DNA of 64,000 nt, taken from Anniella stebbinsi. Taxonomy: Eukaryota; Chordata; Lepidosauria; Squamata; Anniellidae. Position numbers and translations under genes: made by a program. Shown piece after piece: positions 42,281 to 54,661 of this stretch. Location: NCBI GenBank assembly GCA_029215795.1, contig JARDYH010000003.1:17834001-17898000 (forward strand), written 5' to 3'. Below the pieces are notes generated by a model. It ran no database searches. It worked only from the letters and a program-made list of their open reading frames with translations, and was not told where the DNA came from. Every line of letters starts with the position of its first letter. The stretch's first letter is position 1.

Positions 42281-42769
42281 TTGTATCCCCACCACCCTGG
42301 GATAGGGCTCTTCTTATTTTATTGAACTAGGTGCTGTTGTTTTTCCTTTATTTGGGCAAATGTCCTGTCACAATCTGGAGACCTGCTTTGTGTATAACAG
42401 CTGTGAAAGACCAAAAAGTGAAGGATAAGCCCTGTGGTCCTACAAGGTGAGGACTTTTATTTTCCTGTCTACAGTGATTCAGAACCTTAGGTGTGAAACT
42501 CATTATGTACCATATCATGAACCCTGCAAGACAGGATGCTTTTAAACCATCTCTGCTTTGCATGTTTCCTTGCTTAGGAGAGAGTCAGACCCACAGATTA
42601 CCCTTTTGACATTTGACTTGCTTGTGTCTTAAGATACAAGTGTGTGATTACTGAAAGCTTGAGCCCAGGCTTTTAAACCAATTTGGGAAGCAAAACTCCA
42701 CTCTAAAACAACAGATATACTGTGTTGTGAAATAAGACACACCAGTTGTTAGGATTTCCAACTACCAAT

Positions 42770-42803
42770 CTTCTTCTTCTTCTTCTTCTTCTTCTTCTTC
42801 TTC
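42770..42803. repeat. (TTC)n microsatellite
   Basis: Uninterrupted TTC run directly against the next hAT end. Confidence 0.95.
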
Positions 42804-43121
42804 GGGTGACCAGATAAAATCCAGGTCAGGGCTCATGTCACTTTAACAGTTGTAGAGAAAAGGGAATTTCAGCCAGTGTCATTTGTATGCAATTAGTTCC
42901 TGGTGAAATTCCCTCTTCATCACAACAGTTAAAGGTGCATGCACTATACTAGAGTGACCATATACAAAAGAAGGCAGGGCCCCTGCAACTTTAACTGTTG
43001 TGATGAAGAGGGAATTTCACCAGGAACTAATTGCATACAAATGATACTGGCTGAAATTCCCTTTTCTCTACAACTGTTAAAGTGACATGAGCCCTGACCT
43101 GGATTTTATCTGGTCACCCTA
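42804..43121. mobile_element. TAGGGTGACCA-type hAT MITE, GACCAGATAAAATCC termini
   Basis: GGGTGACCAGATAAAATCC and GGATTTTATCTGGTCACCCTA ends. The body matches 29653-29971 but the outer 25 bp differ. The left TA is replaced by the microsatellite. Confidence 0.88.
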
Positions 43122-43327
43122 ATTATTTTTCTTATCTCTTTCTCACTTGTGGCGGTTTTCTATATGGACATGACGGGCTGTGCCAAGTCATGCTGTCTTT
43201 TACAGATTCAGGAATTTCCTGTCAATTGAGCATGTTTTAATTACGACTGCTTTCTGGATGTTGGTGTGGATGGATTTTGGTATGCTCAGTTTCTGAAGGT
43301 TTTCTGTATAATTTTTTGATGTTAAAG

Positions 43328-43512
43328 CTAAGGGAGCCCAGTCCTCTTATGTGTCTGGTCACTCTAGTATAGCTCCTGCAGCTTTAACTGTTGTGATGAG
43401 GGAATTTCACCAGGTGATGCATGCAAACAAATGACACCTGCCAAAATCCCCTTTTCTATACAACTGTTAAAGATACAGGAGCTCTGTCCTCCTTTTCATA
43501 TGGTCACCCTGT
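43328..43512. mobile_element. TAGGGTGACCA-type hAT MITE, truncated
   Basis: TCTGGTCACTCTAGTATAGC, AACTGTTGTGATGAGGGAAT and CCTTTTCATATGGTCACCCT. Confidence 0.8.
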
Positions 43513-43620
43513 ACAGAGCAGAGTCTCCTTTGAAGAAATGGCTAGATGGACAGATTCATTTGGGAGCAGTCATTCTTTCAATACTATTTTATGGAATCAT
43601 GATTCTTATGTAGCCTAGGC

Positions 43621-43762
43621 CAGCCTTCCCCAATATGCTGCCCTCCAGATGGACTGCTACTCTCATAATTCCTATCCAGCATGGTGCTTAGGGATTCCAT
43701 GCTGGCTAGGAATTATGGGAGTTGCAGTCCATATCTGGAAGGCACCAAGTTGGGGAAGGCTA
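43621..43762. mobile_element. CAGCC-type hAT MITE with target duplication
   Basis: CAGCCTTCCCCAATATGCTG at the left and AAGTTGGGGAAGGCTA at the right. GCCTAGGC is present at 43613-43620 and 43763-43770, an 8-bp duplication as expected for hAT. Confidence 0.9.
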
Positions 43763-44574
43763 GCCTAGGCCTTTTGACTGAGGAACTTCTGAAATTACTT
43801 GTATAAGGCCTGCTTGGATAAACTAGAACAAATTGTATTTCCCCTGGCTGAATTTGGTGTTTGTTCTATTCCTGAGTTAAAATTCAGCACTGATGCGTTA
43901 AGGGTGGAGGACCTAAAATTATTGTCTCATTGAGGCCATTAGGCTGTAGTTGTGCTCTGCTGCATGATAGAGAATTTGGCTACAACAGGCTCTCAGATCA
44001 TGACTGAACTAAAAACAGTTTGAGGCTATGGCAGCTGAAAACCTCACAGCATTTGGATGAGAGTTGACTTCAGATCAGCAAGGAAAGCAAGGTCCAGCAA
44101 GCTCAACTCAATCCACAGACCAAAGAGAAATGTATAACTCCTGTCAATGCTAATGGGAGTCACAAGATGAAATTCCCTAAGCACTGTGAGCTGAAGCCGC
44201 CCCCTCAATGTGCAAGCAGCATAAAGACGTGTTTGTGTGTGTGTTGGCACGGCTGCAGACCTAGAGTGGAAGAATAATAGACATCAGAAATGGACATGGA
44301 TTATTTGTTCATCTTGCCCATCCCCAAGGAAACCACTACAGAATTATTCTCTGCTTTCTCTTCTTGTGAGTCCAGCCCACTCGGTATAAACAAACACACA
44401 CACAAATTGAAACTCTGCCCAGTTTTTATTGAGATTACTCTGCAATCCACGCGGTAGGTTCTCTTGCAAGCTGGTTCTGATTGAATCCCATCTCTTCTTC
44501 CTGCATCATTCTCCAGCCCTATTTATTCCACTAATCCCATTCTGTATCCTGCCATTCCTCCAAAGAACTTAGCA

Positions 44575-44835
44575 CAGTGTCTATGGGGTTGTCCCATTTT
44601 GACCTCACAACATCCCGGTTAGATAGGTAGGTTAGGCCAGCCTCCCCCAATCTGGTTCCTTCCAGATGTGCTGAACGGGGGATAATGGAAGCTGAAATCC
44701 AACACATATGGAGAGTACCAGGCGGGAGAAGGCTGGGTTAGGCTGAGATACAGTGATTTGCCCAAGGGGGCTAAAGGGCTGAGCAGAGATTTGAACCTGT
44801 GTCCCAAGTCCACCACTCTATCAGTTATAGCACAT
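44575..44835 (-). repeat. Sauria-type SINE split by a hAT MITE
   Basis: CCCATTTTGACCTCACAACA TCC at the left; GGCTGAGATACAGTGATTTG CCC and CACCACTCTATCAGTTATAG at the right. The MITE is at 44638-44735. Confidence 0.8.
44638..44735. mobile_element. CAGCC-type hAT MITE nested in a SINE
   Basis: CAGCCTCCCCCAATCTGG and GGCGGGAGAAGGCTG ends. GGTTAGGC is duplicated at 44630-44637 and 44736-44743. Removing the element restores the SINE. Confidence 0.9.
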
Positions 44836-45328
44836 TGTCTCTCCTTACCTTAGCCTTCCCTAGATGTTGCGTGTATCTGTACATACATATAAGTATTTTT
44901 TTAATTTTGATTATTATCCCAGTCATCTTTGGGGACGGGATTTTAGTTTTTATAATGCTTACATAAGTGTACAAACAGATAATTGGACCAAAATATGAAC
45001 AATTTAACAATCGATAATATAAACAAATCTACTAACAAATCCAACAAACATCACAAGATTCCTAATAACACAAAAGGTTGCATATTCTCTTGATTCTTGT
45101 TACACCCATATGTTACAAATAAGGACCACTTATCTAAAAAGCTATTATTTTGTTGTTGTCATGCTGGAGGCTAGTGTACCTTTAAGAACTGCCTCAGGAG
45201 CACAACTTTATTTGATTCTACTTTACTTGATGCAGTGATCAAGAAAACTGAGTGGTGAATTTCTGCCTGCCATGCAGCTATTAAAGCCATGGATCCTCTG
45301 TCAGGGATAAAAGGTGTCCATCCCATAT

Positions 45329-45501
45329 TAGGGTGACCATATGAAAAGGAGGACAGGGCTCCTGTATCTTTAACAGTTGTATAGAAAAGGGAATTTCAGC
45401 AGGTGGTCATTTGTATGCATGGAGCACCTGGTGAAATTCCCCCTTCATCACAACAGGCAAAGCTGCAGGAGCCCTGCCCTCTTTAGTATTTGGTCACTCT
45501 A
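45329..45501. mobile_element. TAGGGTGACCA-type hAT MITE, half length
   Basis: TAGGGTGACCATATGAAAAG and GTATTTGGTCACTCTA. Confidence 0.85.
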
Positions 45502-45784
45502 GTATAGCTAGAATGATGATGAGGGGTACTCTAGTTCACAAAAGCTTACATTAAAAAAATATGTTAGTCTTTAAGACCTTTGTTACTGCTGAATATGTTT
45601 TTAATCACAGCTATTCTACAATAAGTACAACCAGATATATTGTGGGACTGAGTATTTTATGAAACATTCTTACTTTTAAACTAAAGGAAACCATAATATT
45701 CAGTTTAATAGTACACACTGCTTCAGAAGCTAATGCATGGACATATTTAGCAATTTTGCAACCCATTAGTAATATAAATTGGGA

Positions 45785-45930
45785 CATGAGAAGAGCCATG
45801 CTGGATCAGACCAAGGGTCCATTATTTAGTTCAGCATTCTGTTCAGAAAGTAGCCAACCAGCTGCCCATGGGAAATCCACAAGTAAGACATAATTGCAAC
45901 CGCACCCTCCCACCCAAGAATAGGGGTGTG
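45785..45930 (+). repeat. AAGAACATAAGAA-type repeat, 5' half
   Basis: ATGAGAAGAGCCATGCTGGA TCAGACC and AACCAGCTGCCCATGGGAAA. Confidence 0.8.
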
Positions 45931-45939
45931 ACAAGGATA

Positions 45940-47110
45940 CACGTGTGCTGATTTTCCTCTGAAATGTGAAAGCTTATAATAAAATACTTATATCTTGTGA
46001 CGTGCTCCTAATTCCCAGGAACAGAAAGCTACCCTTCTCTTATCTCCCAGACCTTCTACATATTGGAGACTGTTTATTGGTTCCTTTGATAAAAAGGGGC
46101 GGAATCTACATAAAACATGTGATTAATTTCCCTTAGAAAGTGGCTCCTGGTATGTATCACTTAAAAGGGCAAAGGAAGCAGTGCCCTCTTCTTTTAGGGA
46201 TTATGTTAACGTTGGTGACTAAGGCAGCAGGAGTTATCTTGGTATCTTTTTATTTTTGTCTTAATAACTTTAGAATTGCCTCCATGCCTTTTTTTAACAG
46301 ATAATATTTCTATGATAGAATAAGTATTTTAAACTAACTCAAAGGTTTTTTTTTAAAAAAAAAAGAAACAAAGAAGAAAATTGATTATACTTAGCTGTTT
46401 CCACCCAGAAGAATTTGTTTTAAAGGTACAGTTTGCTCTTCAATTAAGAAGGTAACATTGTGTTGTGCTCCCCAAAGGTCCAATGGTTATTTTCTCAAAT
46501 TCTAATTGAATATAATGTGTTTCTTAGGGGATTGACGTTTTATTCTGTAGTTGTTGATAGTCTACAGATCATCTCATTTGGCGCTGAATTTTTTATTTTA
46601 TTTTTTGTATTTGTATTGCACAGTGTAGCTATCTTTTTCCATGGTAGATACTCTGCATCTTTATTTGGTTGAGTTTCACTCCTACTTTGACATGTTTCTT
46701 TTCTGTGGTCTTAGCTTGTTTCCCAGGTGTTTTTATGTTCAACATCCTTAAGTATAGCATTGTATGTTCTCTCTCTTGTCTGTCTCTTTGGTGGCAACAT
46801 TGTGCTTCTCTATATGATTTATCTGACTATATTTTCTTCCTTGCAAGTGATAATCTTGTACTCTTTCAAAATAAACAACAACCATGCAAATGGCTAGACT
46901 AATGGAAGGAAAGTTAATGAGTCAATCAGCTAGGCAAATTAGAAATAATCTGTACTGGTCATAATACACAAAATAGTTTGTTACAGGAGACCAGTTAGAC
47001 TAACACTGTAGGGTTGCAAATAAATTTTTTTTAAAATCCTGGATAGGTCTTTAACAAACTCAGGAGAGCCCTTTCTCCATAATTACAGATTTTGAGAGTG
47101 ATATTATATG
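45940..47110. other. Intergenic, AT-rich, nothing recognised
   Basis: T-rich hydrophobic frames at 46460-46902 are composition effects. Confidence 0.35.
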
Positions 47111-47116
47111 CAGTGG

Positions 47117-47120
47117 GTTG

Positions 47121-47171
<51 letters not shown>
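47117..47171. repeat. (TG)n(GA)n microsatellite
   Basis: TG run followed by GA run. Confidence 0.95.
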
Positions 47172-47174
<3 letters not shown>

Positions 47175-47345
47175 CTGTTCACATGTAACACTAGGCCACC
47201 ATATTTAGCGTTGGGAAGCGAACCATGGTGGCTTAGCATTTTGTGTGGCGAGAGAAAAAAAAATTACGATGGCTAATAAACCACTGTGGGTAAACACCCC
47301 CCTGCAGTGGGGTTAAGGGATCCTGGCGTGGTTTACTGTGCCTAG
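47175..47345. mobile_element. GTTCACAT-type MITE relative
   Basis: CTGTTCACATGTAACACTAG, ACCATGGTGGCTTAGCATTT and TTACGATGGC. Right end uncertain. Confidence 0.5.
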
Positions 47346-47984
47346 AGTGATCACAACTTCCAGCAGCGATCTAGCTGGCCTGGACTTTCTCTATGGTGAG
47401 ATTGCTGTGCGCCATAGTGGCTGCTGGGATATGCAGTTAAAGCGCTGGGAGGACGATGGAGTAACAACGGAGCAGGTAACTAAACCATGTGGTGCTGTGT
47501 GATTCCTGGTTGTGTAATGGGTGCACGTATTGTAGTTTTGCTAACACCCTGCTCCATAGTTACTCTAACGGTTAACCATCCTTCCCCCAGTGGCTTGTGG
47601 ATAGGCCCAGAGAGAGTGACCTCAGACCTGTGTGTGTGTTTGTACACCCAGCCACCCAAAACTGCCTGTAAAAAAGACGGGTGGAATATAACCTATTCCG
47701 TCTGTTTTGAAATTTGGCACAAACGTATACGTAACTTTTCAAAAGTTTAGAAAGTCAGAGCACGTTTTAAAGTATTAAAACAATTTATAATTAAGTACAC
47801 TAAGAAAACGGGGATAGTTGAGTAAATGCATTTTTTAAATGCAGGATTGAATGCTTCAGAAATTGGGAGCGTTTGATGCAAACAACAAAATTAAAAAGTC
47901 AACATTCTGTATATGCATTGGAGATGTGTAGGGGAAGTGCCAATTCCAGTTTTTGAGGGCCCTTGTCCCCCCTCCCATCTCATT

Positions 47985-48260
47985 GAGTCTACCTTCTCAC
48001 TGACATTGCTCCAGCACTCACCCTCTTTCTCATCATTGCTACTGCTTCCTTGTTTGACAGGCAGAGAGCTAGTGAGCAAGCACTGATCCTCCTTCTCACC
48101 TCCACTGTTGTCTGGGCCAGAGCTAGAGGCAGGTGAACAGGCAGGTTGCAGTGGGGAAGAGGAGGAGCAAATCCAGGGGGGGTTTGCCTTTCAATCCCTG
48201 CTGGGATGTTGAGCCTTCAGCAGGTGCCTGACCATACCTACTTTTGACACCAGCCCTAGG
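47985..48260 (+). repeat. Unnamed interspersed repeat, unoccupied copy
   Basis: CTTTCTCATCATTGCTACTG, TGTTGTCTGGGCCAGAGCTA and TGCTGGGATGTTGAGCCTTC match 13385-13910 and show it without the Sauria SINE. Confidence 0.7.
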
Positions 48261-48308
48261 TAGGGCCTCAAATACAATTCCTGTTTTCTTCAAGATGCTT
48301 CCACATAG

Positions 48309-48400
48309 GGTAATCAGATACAACCAAGAATAGGGCTCTGTACCTTTAATATCCTTGTAACAGAGGGAATTTCAGCAAGTGTGTCTTTTTCACCCCTGCA
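48309..48400. mobile_element. TAGGGTGACCA-type hAT fragment
   Basis: TAGGGTAATCAGATACAACC and GAGGGAATTTCAGCAAGTGT. Confidence 0.6.
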
Positions 48401-48404
48401 CCAT

Positions 48405-49395
48405 GAATGCCATGATAAGCTGTACCCGCTGGAATATCGTCTGCTATATAACGATTCAAATGTTCCATAGCTTTAGCCTGTATTCATTGTCCGCTGTTGC
48501 AGTTCTTTGTATCGGATTCTCTCCTTGCTTTGCGCCTGAAAAAGTCAATTTAGTAAGTAGAATTTCCTTAATGTAGCCTGAAGTATGCATCCTGGAGTAA
48601 GCATCCTACAATTTAATCATTCTGTATCTTCCTATTATTGAACATGAATTAGAGTGTGATGAGTCACTGAATGTCTAACAAAGAAGAATGCATCACAGAA
48701 AGCTATTTTAAAACCTTGCCCACTTTAACAAAAATGCAGCATCTCAGCCAGTTGTAGCAGTTGTATTCCAGGGAGGAAAAATGCTTAAAGGATTTGTCCC
48801 AGATTTCCTAGTGTTCTCTCAAATCCAGCAGGTGGGTAATTGATGATATCTGTCATGTGGCTTAAATGTACATAAACCTACTAAAATCTTATTCTAACAT
48901 GCATTAAAAAGAAATCCACTTTTTAAAAATTACAGGCTTGTATTCCAAATTATGTAATTATAATTTTAGAGAGAAAGCTGTATCGCAGTTAATGCAGTAC
49001 GTGAGGACAGATCTCTGTTCCAAAGATCTTGCAATCTAAAATTTGGCATACCATCTATGGAGGAAGGGAAGGCAGGGGTAAACAGGGGGAAAAGATGCCA
49101 TTGTTGCTATTGCATGTATTTAGGTTTGCTTACAAACTTAGCTAGAACCCTGGGACATCAGGTTTAGGGAGTGGTGCCCAAGTCTTTATGGAAAAGGTGG
49201 GTTTTGAGGATGGATTTGAAGGAAGTAAGAGGTAGCATCATGGAGGTGACCTGGAAGGCAGTTCCAAGCAGGAAGGGTGGCAAGGGGGGGAGAAAATCCA
49301 TGGCACGATTTCTTGGATATTACAAAAAGCACAGTTTCCTCTCAAATGTTGGAGGGGATAAAGTACACTTGACGTAATGCAGACAGGAGATTCTT
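48405..49395. other. Intergenic, nothing recognised
   Basis: No supportable feature. Confidence 0.35.
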
Positions 49396-49397
49396 AG

Positions 49398-49780
49398 GGC
49401 TTCTTTAGATTAAGAGAAAATCGCTTTGCTTCCTGTTTCTATTGCACAGTCTAATGGGGCTGCATTACATGGGCAGAGTGGGCGACCATGTAGTCTGCAA
49501 TTGAAAACTTCCCCTCCTCTCTGCTCTCATAGTATTGAATGGGAGACTGTCCTCTAGTGGGTGCTTTGTAGCGCAACTTCCCCTGTTTACGGTAGGAAAT
49601 CCGGAGATATTTCAGCAGAATTAGGATACCCCAGGAGTTTTTAAAAACAAAATTACTGCAGGAGGGCATGGGAGACGTGCTGGAGGTTACTGACATCGTC
49701 AAAAGGACCAGTGAATTTCCATGAGTGGCCAGTAATGAGCGTGCCTTATTTTGCTCGTGTGAAGAAGCTCTTAGTGTTGT
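49398..49780. mobile_element. Probable Harbinger-like MITE
   Basis: TTAGGGCTTCTTTAGATTAA at the left and CTCGTGTGAAGAAGCTCTTA at the right are imperfect inverted ends of GGGCTTCTTYACACG type. The body is non-coding. Confidence 0.5.
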
Positions 49781-50583
49781 AAGCAAATAAGCAAGCAAAA
49801 TAAACATCCTAGGCACGTTGCCCTATTAATATGTTTAAAGAATCTATTTCAAAATAATAACATTCCCTACAACCATCAAAGCATATATTTTACTTTAAAA
49901 TGTCATAACTAATTACTCTTAAAGTATTCTACAAATTATTCTGTTTTTAGTTGGAAATAATGGGAGTGTACTCATTCCATACTCCCTCTAGAAATGTGGC
50001 ATGGTACTTATCAAAGTCGAGACGCCACATTTTTGTTGCTCGTTTACAAATTAACCTGCCCATTCTTCCAACAAAGTGCTGTAGAAATCAATATCAATAG
50101 TTCTTCGAATCTCTGAATTTCAGAAGTTGATAATTCTATTAAGGCTTCTTAAAAATATTTTTGTTTAAAGCCTTGGGTCATTTGCACTGCAGAATTCACA
50201 GGAACTGTCCTGGCAAAAGTGAACAGTGACATCCCTATTGATGAGCCACTGGGTTTAAAACAGATGACGAGAGGGTTTCCCCAAATAAATGTGTAAAATA
50301 TTTGCCATCAAAGGATGCTTGTTACTACTTAGACAATGATGCATTGTGCCGGGTGTTTAGAATTTAGAATTCCCCCACCCCTCTATTATGCTTGCATCTC
50401 CTCTGAACTTGGCTGCTGTTCTTCCCGTTCTGTGTATCTATCCATTGCTGTGTGTTTAATGCAGTGAGATGGGTCTGCTGGAGCTGAACAAAAACACCAC
50501 GTTTTCCACCCTGTTGAACTTGGATGGATTGTGTGGATGCAACTTGTGCGGATTGGTTTTGAGAACATAGTTTTTGCGAAAGA

Positions 50584-50612
50584 TTTTGGTGGTGGTGGTG
50601 GTGGTGGTGGTA
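50584..50612. repeat. (GGT)n microsatellite
   Basis: Uninterrupted GGT run. Confidence 0.9.
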
Positions 50613-50924
50613 ATAGGCAGCCAGAGAAGAGGGCAGAGGGTGGGTGTTCTGTGGTATTTAAAGTTGGGAGTAACAAGTTCAGCCTTGTGGAGTTAACAAA
50701 TACATGAAGATAAAGGCCATTGCCATGGATTATATTCACCATTCCTTGGATTCTGACAAATTCCACTAGCCGAGTCAGGTTGTGGCAGCTCATACACAAC
50801 AATAAATCAGAAAACTGTGTAGAGATCATCCTGGCCTCTTAAGGAATATCACTGGGTTATCCAGTTGCCATCCCAGAGGCAAGAGAGGTGCCCCGTCCTC
50901 AAAATGGCCTCTCTAGGAAGCTAT

Positions 50925-51110
50925 TTTGTTTGTTGGTGGCATGTTCATTCTGCCTTTCCTCCAAGAAGCTCAAGGTGGTGTACATGGTTTTCTCCCCACA
51001 ACATTTTATCCTTGCAACAACCCTGTGAGGTAGGCTATGCTGAGAGATAGGGAGTGACATAAGGTAAGCCAACAAACTTCATGGCTGTGTGGGCATTTGG
51101 ACCTAGTTTT
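50925..51110 (-). repeat. Sauria-type SINE, worn
   Basis: CTTTCCTCCAAGAAGCTCAA GG, ACCCTGTGAGGTAGGCTATG and AACTTCATGGCTGTGTGGGC. Confidence 0.7.
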
Positions 51111-51164
51111 CGCATAGTCTGCGTCCATCACTTTTTACCATTTTTATCTATTTCAGGGAAGTTC

Positions 51165-51860
51165 TATATCAGTTTTCTTTTTTCTTTTAAACCCCAGCAC
51201 TTTGTAAGATAAAATCATGATAAAATACAATAAAACAATTAAAACAATAAAACCATGATAAAGCAATATAATCTCTTTAAAATAACTAGGGGTAGCTGGT
51301 AAGACTACTGTTGAGGAAATGCCTGGGCAAATGTGTATTCCGTTGTCAGCAGAAGTACTTTACAGTATTTATTTATTGCATTTATATCTCACCTTTTTTT
51401 CTCCTTAAGGAACCCAAGGCAGCATACATAATCCCCCTCCTCTCCATTTTATGTTCACGACAACCACCCTGTGAGGTAGGTTGTGCTGAGAGTCTGTGGC
51501 TGGCTCAAAGTCATTCAGTGAGCTTCATGGCCAAGTGGGGACAAGAACCCGGATCTCTAGAATCCCAAGTCCAACACTCTAACCACCGTACCACACTAGC
51601 TCGCTAGCCACTAGGAGCCCACCTGATCTCAATGGGGAGATCATTCTGCCACAATTGAGAAGGCCCTCCTCTGCACCACGGCCAAATGAACCTCAGCAGA
51701 TTGATATGGTTAGCAAGGTATCCACATGTAAAGCTTATTACAGTAGTCCAGCCTGGAGTTTACCAATGCACGGATCACTGTGGCCATGCTGTCCCTATCC
51801 AAGAATGGCCGTAGCTGTTGTACCATTTTACCTAAGCTAGTAACAGGCATTCTTTGCTAC
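51165..51860 (-). repeat. LINE 3' region split by a Sauria SINE
   Basis: The tail (CAGCACTTTGTAAGATAAAA) is at the left. The upstream 3' region (GAGAAGGCCCTCCTCTGCAC, TTACAGTAGTCCAGCCTGGA) is at the right. The SINE at 51365-51605 lies between. Confidence 0.6.
51365..51605 (-). repeat. Sauria-type SINE
   Basis: TTTATATCTCACCTTTTTTT, CTCTCCATTTTATGTTCACG, CCTGTGAGGTAGGTTGTGCT and CCACCGTACCACACTAGCTC. Confidence 0.9.
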
Positions 51861-51864
51861 TACT

Positions 51865-54600
51865 ATACCTCTCTGGTTCTGTTTTCAAGACCAGGGCTGT
51901 AGATAATCCTTGCTAAAACCACAAAAGCACTTGGGCTTCTATGGCAAATTGGGTTAAAGGTGTCAGGTTTTGTTCTGCGAGAAGGGAATGCAGGGGAAGG
52001 AAAAACTGCAGTCAAGTGTGGTTTTTAATAATGTCAGGAGGGGGGGGGGAGCTGCCTTCTATTACAATGGGGTGTGAAAGTAGTGATGGGGATTGAAAGA
52101 AAATTATGATGCAAATACCCCCTCCCCCATAGGATTAATCCCACAGTATTAAGTCCTCTTCAAAGACCTTGGCTGAAGTGTGAGGTTTTGCCGCGTTTAA
52201 TTGTCATCTTTAGGCAACCATTTGCTGCAGTTCCTTATTACTCTGGAAGGAATTGCTTTGCTCTTTATTAGCATTTTTATGTTGATGACTGATAGACAGG
52301 GAGGGGTGGGGACAAAGTCCTTCTTCCGCAGATGTGGCAGTATAAAGCCTGCATCCGTCTGCCATACAGATAATGTGTTTCTGCTTTTGAAAGTGTTATT
52401 AATTTTTAATTTGGGCTTCCCCTATATGTGATCTCCATCTTGTTCGCCGGCGTTTTGTCTTTTAAACAATCTGGCATTTTACAGCAGGGGTCAAGGACTC
52501 GAATGCTTCCCCCAATAATCCTGGGATTAATTACATAATTATGCAGCAGTCTGGTCACAAACGACTTAAGCTAGTTGAGTACCACTTGGAGAAGGCATTG
52601 AACTGCACTATAAGTCACAATTCTGCTTAAATGCTGCTCCTCCAAGTGGTGATTGCTCTATGTAATGGCTGCAATGTGTAGAATAGTTAGCTGTGTCTGC
52701 AAGTGTCATCAGACAAGTGTTTTATTGCACGCTCGTTACTCCCCACTTATGGATGCAGGTTCTTTTAACAACGACATCTGCCTCCCATGGGTTTCCCACT
52801 CCTTCTGTCCATCACAAAATAGACCCTGGTAAATCCGATTAAAAGAAAAAACCAAAATGTTCCGCCATTTCCTGCTGCGTGCAGGAAAAGCGGTGCAATA
52901 AAAATGGCCACTGAATGGGCTACGTGGTCATTGTTTACTTCCTTTCTTCCCCTGTGTAAAGATACAGGAAGTTTCGTGGGACAAAAACGGGGGGAAAGCA
53001 ATGGTAAGGAAACGCGCCCCCACCCTAGTATGATGACGCTCTGTGTCTTTACCACTATGGCAAACAAGGTCATTTGAGGGTGGTGTGGAGACTCTCCATG
53101 CAATGCAGGTAATTCACATGGTTACATGTAATGTTTCACAGATACATGGCTACGTTCAGCTTGGTTCTCCAGTGGCTTCTATGTGGCAATTGTAATATAT
53201 AGACTAGTCATAAAAGGTGAGAAAAAATCAATATGGAACTCATATTCCGTCCCACTCCAAAGAAAAGTTGCATTCCAGATTTTCTTCATTTTTTAAAAAA
53301 CATTCAAATGTTCAATTTCATGTTTTCCTTCAATTCAACAGACACTTCTGTTTTTCTGAACGGCTAAGAAAAATCAAGTTTATTATTCAGAAAGTCTTCT
53401 CTTAAATCAATGGCAGATGGAGTGATTATTTTGGAGGACTCCACAATACCGCTTCCATTTTGCCATATAAAGTGGAGCACTCATTTCTGCTAAACAGACC
53501 TCATTTGTGCCCCTTGGTTTCCTTCTGTATTCCAGTACCTGCGCAGCAGCCCCTTGGTAATTTACATTTCCTCCAGAGTCATTAACTCTTTATCAAACCT
53601 CACCCCACAGTTCTCATGGCTCAATTCTGAGTGTATTAGAATTAGCTCAATAGCAATTGCATATATTATGATGCTCCTAATGTACGAATACTACATAGAC
53701 TAAGAATATACATGAATCCTGCTGTTATGTTCTCCTTGCTTTCCCAAGCAGTGAGAAATCTAGGGGTTTAGTTTTTCTTTGGATAAGCGAGCATTGAGGA
53801 ATTATGATATGCCTTATATTTACAAATGTACAGCCAAAACATAGTGGAAGCAAGTAGACTCCTAAAAATAGTCAACAAAACTGCGTCACATCAGTTTCCC
53901 AGGGCGCCACTGTTACTACTCTGCACCTCTGCTTTAGCTCTCTTCAGCTCAGCTGAAAGCTTTAGACATTCCTCCACTTGCATTCACTCTCTGAATTAAA
54001 ATGACAGACCCCAAGCTGTTTCTCTGCTGCCTCTGACTAGTTGCAGAGTATTACCTTTCCAAATGGAGCGTTACATTCCAAAGGCTGGAGGGAGAGTCCC
54101 AGCTATCAAGGAATGTTCTTGTACTTTTTGAAATTCCCTGGCCAATCATCTCACAGTAATCAATACAGCTCATCTCATAACACCACAGTTTGAATGATTT
54201 AGCTAAATCAGCATATTATATTGGCAGCTTGTATGGGTTTATAGCCAGCTCCTATTTTACTCTGCTGCTGGTTTTATCAGGAGATAGAGGAGGAGAAAGC
54301 ACAGCTGAGCAAGGAAATAGTTTTAAAAGCCCTCCCTTCATGTGCTTTCAGGCAGAAAGACAGCAAAATAATTTGAAAAAGACATACAACCGATCTAAAG
54401 TTTCACTCTACTATAATTGCTCCTACATGCTGTCTTTTTTCAAAAATTATTCCTATGGCTTATATTTTGGCATGGGCCTCTTCGATAGGGTGCATGACAT
54501 ACCTTTACATGTATACTTAGTGTAGGAAAACAGTTATTGTGTTTCTAATTTATCAGTAATAATTGTTCACCTAGTGTTGGGGTATGCAAACAATTTAATT
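51865..54600. other. Repeat-poor intergenic stretch upstream of the CpG island
   Basis: Apart from a poly-G run (52040) and a partial palindrome around CCACTTGGAG / CTCCAAGTGG (52582-52653), I recognise no repeat family here, in contrast to the rest of the window. No coding exon was found. Regulatory sequence is possible but unproven. Confidence 0.4.
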
Positions 54601-54607
54601 GCTGTAC

Positions 54608-54661
54608 GTTATCTAGTCTTTTAGCAAAACCCTGTTATCTAGTCTTTTAGCAAAACTCTGT
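54608..54661 (+). repeat. 26-bp tandem duplication
   Basis: GTTATCTAGTCTTTTAGCAA AACYCT occurs twice in a row. Confidence 0.85.

Noticed and set aside
46460..46902. Hydrophobic frames suggesting membrane proteins
   Set aside because: T-rich composition gives Phe, Leu and Ser runs; there is no supporting gene structure.
49451..49816. 121-codon minus-strand frame
   Set aside because: It spans the body and one end of a probable MITE and has no transposase motif.
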